The notes below the pieces were generated by a model, which searched no databases, had not been told where the DNA came from, and was given only the letters and a program-made list of their open reading frames with translations. The position numbers were made by a program, and so were the translations under genes. A stretch of 64,000 bases of DNA from Gracilaria domingensis (taxonomy: Eukaryota; Rhodophyta; Florideophyceae; Gracilariales; Gracilariaceae), in assembly GCA_022539475.1 (NCBI GenBank), contig VCMS01000025.1, forward strand, positions 186,001 to 250,000, in the 5' to 3' direction. Shown here piece by piece: positions 59,967-64,000 of this stretch. Position 1 is the first letter of the stretch. The number at the start of each line of letters is the position of its first letter.

Positions 59967-60864
59967 ATGTCATTAGCCAGAAAAAGGTAATCTAAAAACT
60001 TCCTCGACCTTGTATGGACTTGGTTCAGGAAGCGGCTAACTGGCGAAGAGTTTCGAAGAATCTTAACAAGCGTTGACGACGCGTTGTCGTTGTCGGCCGT
60101 GTTGTGAAGCGTGTACCCTTTCACCCTGTTCTCGTAGAGTTCAATTTCGGCACGGGTCCTCTTTCGGGGAGAAGACTACCTGTTTCACAAACACCAGCTA
60201 GAAGCACACGCTCCAAAGATGTCGGGACCAATGGGTTTGCGTATGTCGAGAAGCGCCCGACGGAATGGAATGCAGGATACCACCAGCGGTATCTTGCTAA
60301 TTAGAACGTCCTGACGCACCTGAACGTGTACAAAGGACTGTATCATATCCATCATACATTTGTACTCTTGATGATTAGATAAACGAATGACCATCATGCA
60401 GGAGCACAAGGTCCATTTATTCAAGCAGTTTTTACTCATCTCATCTTGATCAATTTGATCCAGACAATTATCCTGACAATTAAAAGGAAATACATTAATC
60501 AAATGCAAAGGAAATCGATTTGCGAAATCCAGCCACTTGAATCTGGGTTCCTACCATTTCCGGCTCCGCGGTCATCGACTCTTCGTTCTGGATACGACTT
60601 GGTTGTTTGGGTAGATACTCTGCTGTACAACGTTTGGGAGGTTAGGGATGAAGTTGTTCTGGTTGCTTAATGATTAGCTTTATAGCGACTCACAAAGAAT
60701 CCCACGAAGTATAAAGACTGTGGTTTGCCCTCTGATTGAGTGGAATTTCAAGTGATTCGTATGAGCACATTCGCCACTGGGAAGTGCAGCCGAACGGGAC
60801 GATTCGATCGATAGAAAAAGTATTTGTTTGATATACCAGACAACTGCGTACCCACTATACATGA
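59967..60864. other. Intergenic region
   Basis: About 900 bp between two divergent genes. A 66-codon plus-strand frame at 60104-60304 begins with GTG, has no upstream ATG, and was not accepted. No other feature seen. Confidence 0.45.
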
Positions 60865-61818
60865 ATGGAAATCGGAAGTGGTCCTACAAATTATTTGCCC
60901 AGAGGAGGAGAATTGAGCAACCGCCAGCTGAATGAAGAGTCTTGGGAAGGGTACCTGAAAAATCTTGGGACGTGGATAGGGAAGCGAGCCTTGTCGAACC
61001 CCAGTGGTAAAGTACTAATTGATATACCAACTCGCACAACTGCCGAAAGATTTCGAACGCCACAAGGAGAAGATTTTGTGCTATGGCGTTTCTCCGTGAG
61101 AACTGCGGACGGTGTCGATGAAGCAGAGGAAGAGTGGTCTCGCTCAGAACTTGCGGATTTGGGGTCCCTCGCAGTCGACGGAAGCTTTTCCGTTGGAGGT
61201 GATATGTTTTGCGGTGAACCTATGACTGTGGACCAGTGTTTGGTAGACGACTCATGTCGCATTCGAACAACTCACGCTTTTGACTGGGAAGGATGCATTT
61301 CAGGGATAATTGCGACGAGAGAGCGAATTGTACCGAAGAGCGAACCTTTAGAAAAAACTCTAAAACTCAGTTTTGTAGAGCCCGCTGCGTGGAGGAGCCC
61401 ACAAGTCCTGTTTGACTATATTCTGGGGCTGTGGGAAGGGAAAGGGATATCGGTACATACACGAACTGGTCAAGTCTATACGCTAACTTCGAGACTGAAA
61501 ATTAACCAAACAATTGAAGGTAGAGTGACAGAGAGCTCTGTTCTACGAATTGGAGAAGACGGGCCAAGTCGCGTTTATGATGCATCTGGACGGATAGATG
61601 GGAATTTTATCATATATGCGATGTCCAATGTTCAAGTGTTTCTGTTGCCGGGGGGTGTTTCAGTAGCATCTCCCATTAGAATACGGAAAGGTAGGCCTTT
61701 CACGATTGAATCCGCGTTCTTGATGAGGCCGGATTGCAGGAAGCGAGTGCTTCGAGTCTATAACAACCAATGTGAATGGGTTAATACAGTCTTTATCAAC
61801 GAAAGACGAGTCGGATGA
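60865..61818 (+). CDS. DUF3598-like protein of photosynthetic organisms
   Basis: A 317-residue protein. The sequence fits two lipocalin-like halves: the first around ESWEGYLKNLGTWIG and the later GLWEGKGISVHTRTGQVYTLTSRLKI. Trp-Glu-Gly and conserved Gly/Arg positions are those of DUF3598, found in cyanobacteria, algae and plants. A binding or structural role near the photosynthetic membrane is inferred from distribution only. The start has no clear transit peptide, so an unrecognised upstream exon is possible. Another ATG lies 4 bases upstream in a different frame. Convergent with CCT6, 38 bp between stops. Confidence 0.6.
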   Translation: MEIGSGPTNYLPRGGELSNRQLNEESWEGYLKNLGTWIGKRALSNPSGKVLIDIPTRTTAERFRTPQGEDFVLWRFSVRTADGVDEAEEEWSRSELADLGSLAVDGSFSVGGDMFCGEPMTVDQCLVDDSCRIRTTHAFDWEGCISGIIATRERIVPKSEPLEKTLKLSFVEPAAWRSPQVLFDYILGLWEGKGISVHTRTGQVYTLTSRLKINQTIEGRVTESSVLRIGEDGPSRVYDASGRIDGNFIIYAMSNVQVFLLPGGVSVASPIRIRKGRPFTIESAFLMRPDCRKRVLRVYNNQCEWVNTVFINERRVG

Positions 61819-61856
61819 GTGTTAGAAGGGATTCATGGAGCGATACGAAGATCACC

Positions 61857-63446
61857 CTAACGAGTTGTATCCCGTCCAGCCCGCAAAATCTCATCGACGA
61901 GTAAAAGTTGAGTGCTTATTATAGACGCCAAACCGAGCAACTGACGCTTCACGACGTAATTATCGTATATGCCGCTTGCTTTCGGATCAAGTGGGTCACC
62001 AGTAGCAAGGTCTAGTCCCGCAAAATGACCTTTAGCGTTATCCTCTTCCAATTTGATGATACAGTCTAGAGCATCATGCCCGCTAGTCTCTGCAAGCGTC
62101 TTTGGAATGACCAGCAGAGCTTCGGCGAAGGCATTGACTCCGAGCTTGGTCTTACCGGTTATCCCCTTATTGGCGAATTTCTTTAAATGTGCATGAGCAG
62201 CAACTTCAAACGCACCAGCTCCCGGTAACACACATTTGTCTTCCAGGGTATTCTTTACAGCACGCAGTCCATCCCGAATTGCATCTTTCATTTGCGTGAT
62301 CGTGTGCTTATTGGGACCACGTAGGAGCACAGTGCAACTGAACGGATTCTTCACTTCTTCAACGAACGTGTACTTATCGTCTTCGTGAACTTCTTCATAA
62401 ACAGCCCCTGCGTATCCCAGATCATCGACTGTTAGGCCTTCGACGGAATTTACTGGAATACCACCGCAAGCCAAAGTGATTCGTTCCATATTCCGGCGTT
62501 TTGCTCTTCTCAAAGCTAGGATCCCTTCCTTGGCAAGCATATCTAAGGACATAGGATCGATTCCTTTCTGGTTGATAACGACAAAGGACTTGTCGGTACC
62601 ATCACAAACCTCCTTCTTCAGCGCAATAACCTTCTTGACAATGTCATCGACCACGGCTCGCTCGGCCTCTACTAAACGTTCACGTTGTTCTGCTGACGAA
62701 TAGAAGAACCCAGACTGCACTTCAGATTTTTCGTGCTCCATACTTACATTACATGTCAAAATGTATGCGTTCTTTACACGCTTTGGCATATCTGGATGAC
62801 GACCACCATGGTCTAAAACGAGACCTCTAACTAGACGTGAACCTCCAGTGGCCATACTCAACACAGGCATGATCTCAACCATATGAAGATCAATTGGCTG
62901 ATCTTCGCGAGCAACCGTTATCACTGCATCGGTGACGACTTCAGAGAGGTTAAGCGCTAGTTTCTCCTGAAGCTTTGTGAGTAAAGAACATCTCGCTACC
63001 GATACCAACAGCTCACGCTCAAGTTTGATCTCAATCTTCTCACCTTCCATCCATTTCATCACCTCAGCCTTCGCTATATCGAAACCATCTACAATGATGC
63101 GTGGATGCAGCCCTTCGATCAACAGCTGTTCCGCTTTCTTCAGAAGTTCCCCGATAATTAGGACGGTTGAAGTGGTTCCATCCCCGCAAATATCGTCTTG
63201 AGCAGATGCAGCTCTGGCAATCATACCACTAGTAGGATTCTGAATTTGCATCTCATCCAAGAGCACTTTTCCGTCTTTGGTGATCTTAATATCACCTGCT
63301 CCGCTGACAAGCATTTTAATCGTTCCATTTGGTCCTAGGTTAGATCGGAGAACTCCTTGTAATCCTTTGGCAGCAGCGATCGTCGTGTGCAGCGCAATCC
63401 CCCGGCGAGACACCTCTGCCCCAGGATTCAGTAAACGAACCGACAT
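61857..63446 (-). CDS. CCT6: T-complex chaperonin subunit zeta
   Basis: 529 residues, typical of a CCT subunit. It has the ATP-binding features of group II chaperonins: LRSNLGPNGTIKMLV, the phosphate-loop-proximal DDICGDGTTSTV, and the later GAGAFEVAAH. The N-terminal stretch RLLNPGAEVSRRGIALHTTIAAAKGLQ and the VVKRQLLGLASIISTQLLLVDEILRAGR end match the zeta subunit. CCT6 sits in one position of each eight-membered CCT ring, which folds actin, tubulin and other proteins in the cytosol. It is complete and the catalytic Asp of GDGTT is intact. Confidence 0.97.
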   Translation of the reverse strand: MSVRLLNPGAEVSRRGIALHTTIAAAKGLQGVLRSNLGPNGTIKMLVSGAGDIKITKDGKVLLDEMQIQNPTSGMIARAASAQDDICGDGTTSTVLIIGELLKKAEQLLIEGLHPRIIVDGFDIAKAEVMKWMEGEKIEIKLERELLVSVARCSLLTKLQEKLALNLSEVVTDAVITVAREDQPIDLHMVEIMPVLSMATGGSRLVRGLVLDHGGRHPDMPKRVKNAYILTCNVSMEHEKSEVQSGFFYSSAEQRERLVEAERAVVDDIVKKVIALKKEVCDGTDKSFVVINQKGIDPMSLDMLAKEGILALRRAKRRNMERITLACGGIPVNSVEGLTVDDLGYAGAVYEEVHEDDKYTFVEEVKNPFSCTVLLRGPNKHTITQMKDAIRDGLRAVKNTLEDKCVLPGAGAFEVAAHAHLKKFANKGITGKTKLGVNAFAEALLVIPKTLAETSGHDALDCIIKLEEDNAKGHFAGLDLATGDPLDPKASGIYDNYVVKRQLLGLASIISTQLLLVDEILRAGRDTTR

Positions 63447-64000
63447 TTCTCTTGTTGTTATAGATGCCCTTCGTTAGTCTCTTGATCGACTAGCAGAGGG
63501 TGTATCACATTGCGTTTCAAAGCGAACTCGATCCGTGGCAAAGCCGGACGGATCAATGCCATTGAGTTCGCCACGAACAAACTACAAAACATGATTTTAG
63601 ATCCCAAAACGTTTTAAAAGTTTTAAGAAAAATTAGCACCACCCCGAGAAAAGCATGGCACAGCCTGTGCCGCACAGGTGCCCTCTTCAACACATTCCAA
63701 ACGGTCAGCGTTGTTTGATCTTCAAAGAATCTTCGGTGTCTCTCGCCTGCTCCGCGAGTGTGGGAGAATCTGCGACCGCAAGTTTGCGGTTATTGTTAAA
63801 GCCACAATCGCGAACCTTTGCACGCGCTTAACTGTAACTCTCGTCATTGCAGTTACGAAGAAAATCAGTCAGCGAAGACCGGAAAGTCCACCAAACTCTT
63901 TGAACTGCGCTACAATCTGGGTTGCTGCCCGTACGGATGGCATATATTGGATTTCGTTCGTTCATAACAGTCGATTAGAAGATTAAGAAAATGGGGATTT
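63447..64000. other. Upstream flank of CCT6, to window end
   Basis: About 550 bp with no convincing gene. A GC-rich hairpin GGCACAGCCTGTGCC lies near 63658. The sequence presumably includes the CCT6 promoter. Confidence 0.45.

Noticed and set aside
60104-60304. Plus-strand frame of 66 codons
   Set aside because: Begins with GTG and has no upstream ATG; no family recognised.

Overview
The window is nuclear DNA of a eukaryote. It carries condensin, CCT chaperonin, karyopherin, RAE1, topoisomerase IB, MUS81 and tri-snRNP genes. It also carries genes expected of a photosynthetic cell: a plastid-type ketoacyl-ACP synthase, a probable thylakoid-lumen TPR protein, a YacP/NYN protein and a DUF3598-like protein. 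Genes are compact and nearly intron-free. Only two introns could be placed, 96 and 80 bp, both GT-AG, one with a perfect TACTAAC branch site. Intergenic regions contain GC-rich promoter blocks and decayed repeats. I infer a red alga, most like an intron-poor florideophyte such as Chondrus; this rests on style and gene content, not on a database match.

Layout. 0-13 kb is gene-dense: NYN nuclease-like protein, transportin-3-like karyopherin, alkenal reductase, deoxyhypusine hydroxylase, a class II eIF4E, a thioredoxin-UBA-UBX fusion and plastid KAS. 13-21 kb is gene-poor. It holds a possible small secreted protein, a secreted transthyretin-like/HExxH protein, a decayed coiled-coil gene and a very GC-rich block. 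21-31 kb carries a tandem ribbon-helix-helix-like protein, a lone PurD-N-like domain protein, a YqgF-like protein, RAE1, a membrane protein, and two tandem paralogues with PB1, ZZ-like and peptidoglycan-binding-like domains. 32-46 kb has a membrane-anchored methyltransferase, a foldback repeat, condensin CAP-H, a PAP2-like membrane protein, an initiator tRNA-Met, a SelD-associated-type FAD oxidoreductase, a divergent sphingolipid desaturase and a very long MUS81. 47-64 kb carries the lumen TPR protein, a GT14 glycosyltransferase, a coiled-coil protein, SNU66/SART1, TOP1, a small unknown protein, a HAD phosphatase, a DUF3598-like protein and CCT6.

Neighbours are mostly divergent or convergent pairs rather than functional clusters. 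Several divergent pairs have only 200-520 bp between start codons, so shared promoters are likely. The clearest linked unit is the pair of PB1-ZZ-PGB paralogues. Starts were moved to the first sensible ATG wherever the open frame extended upstream through a non-ATG codon.
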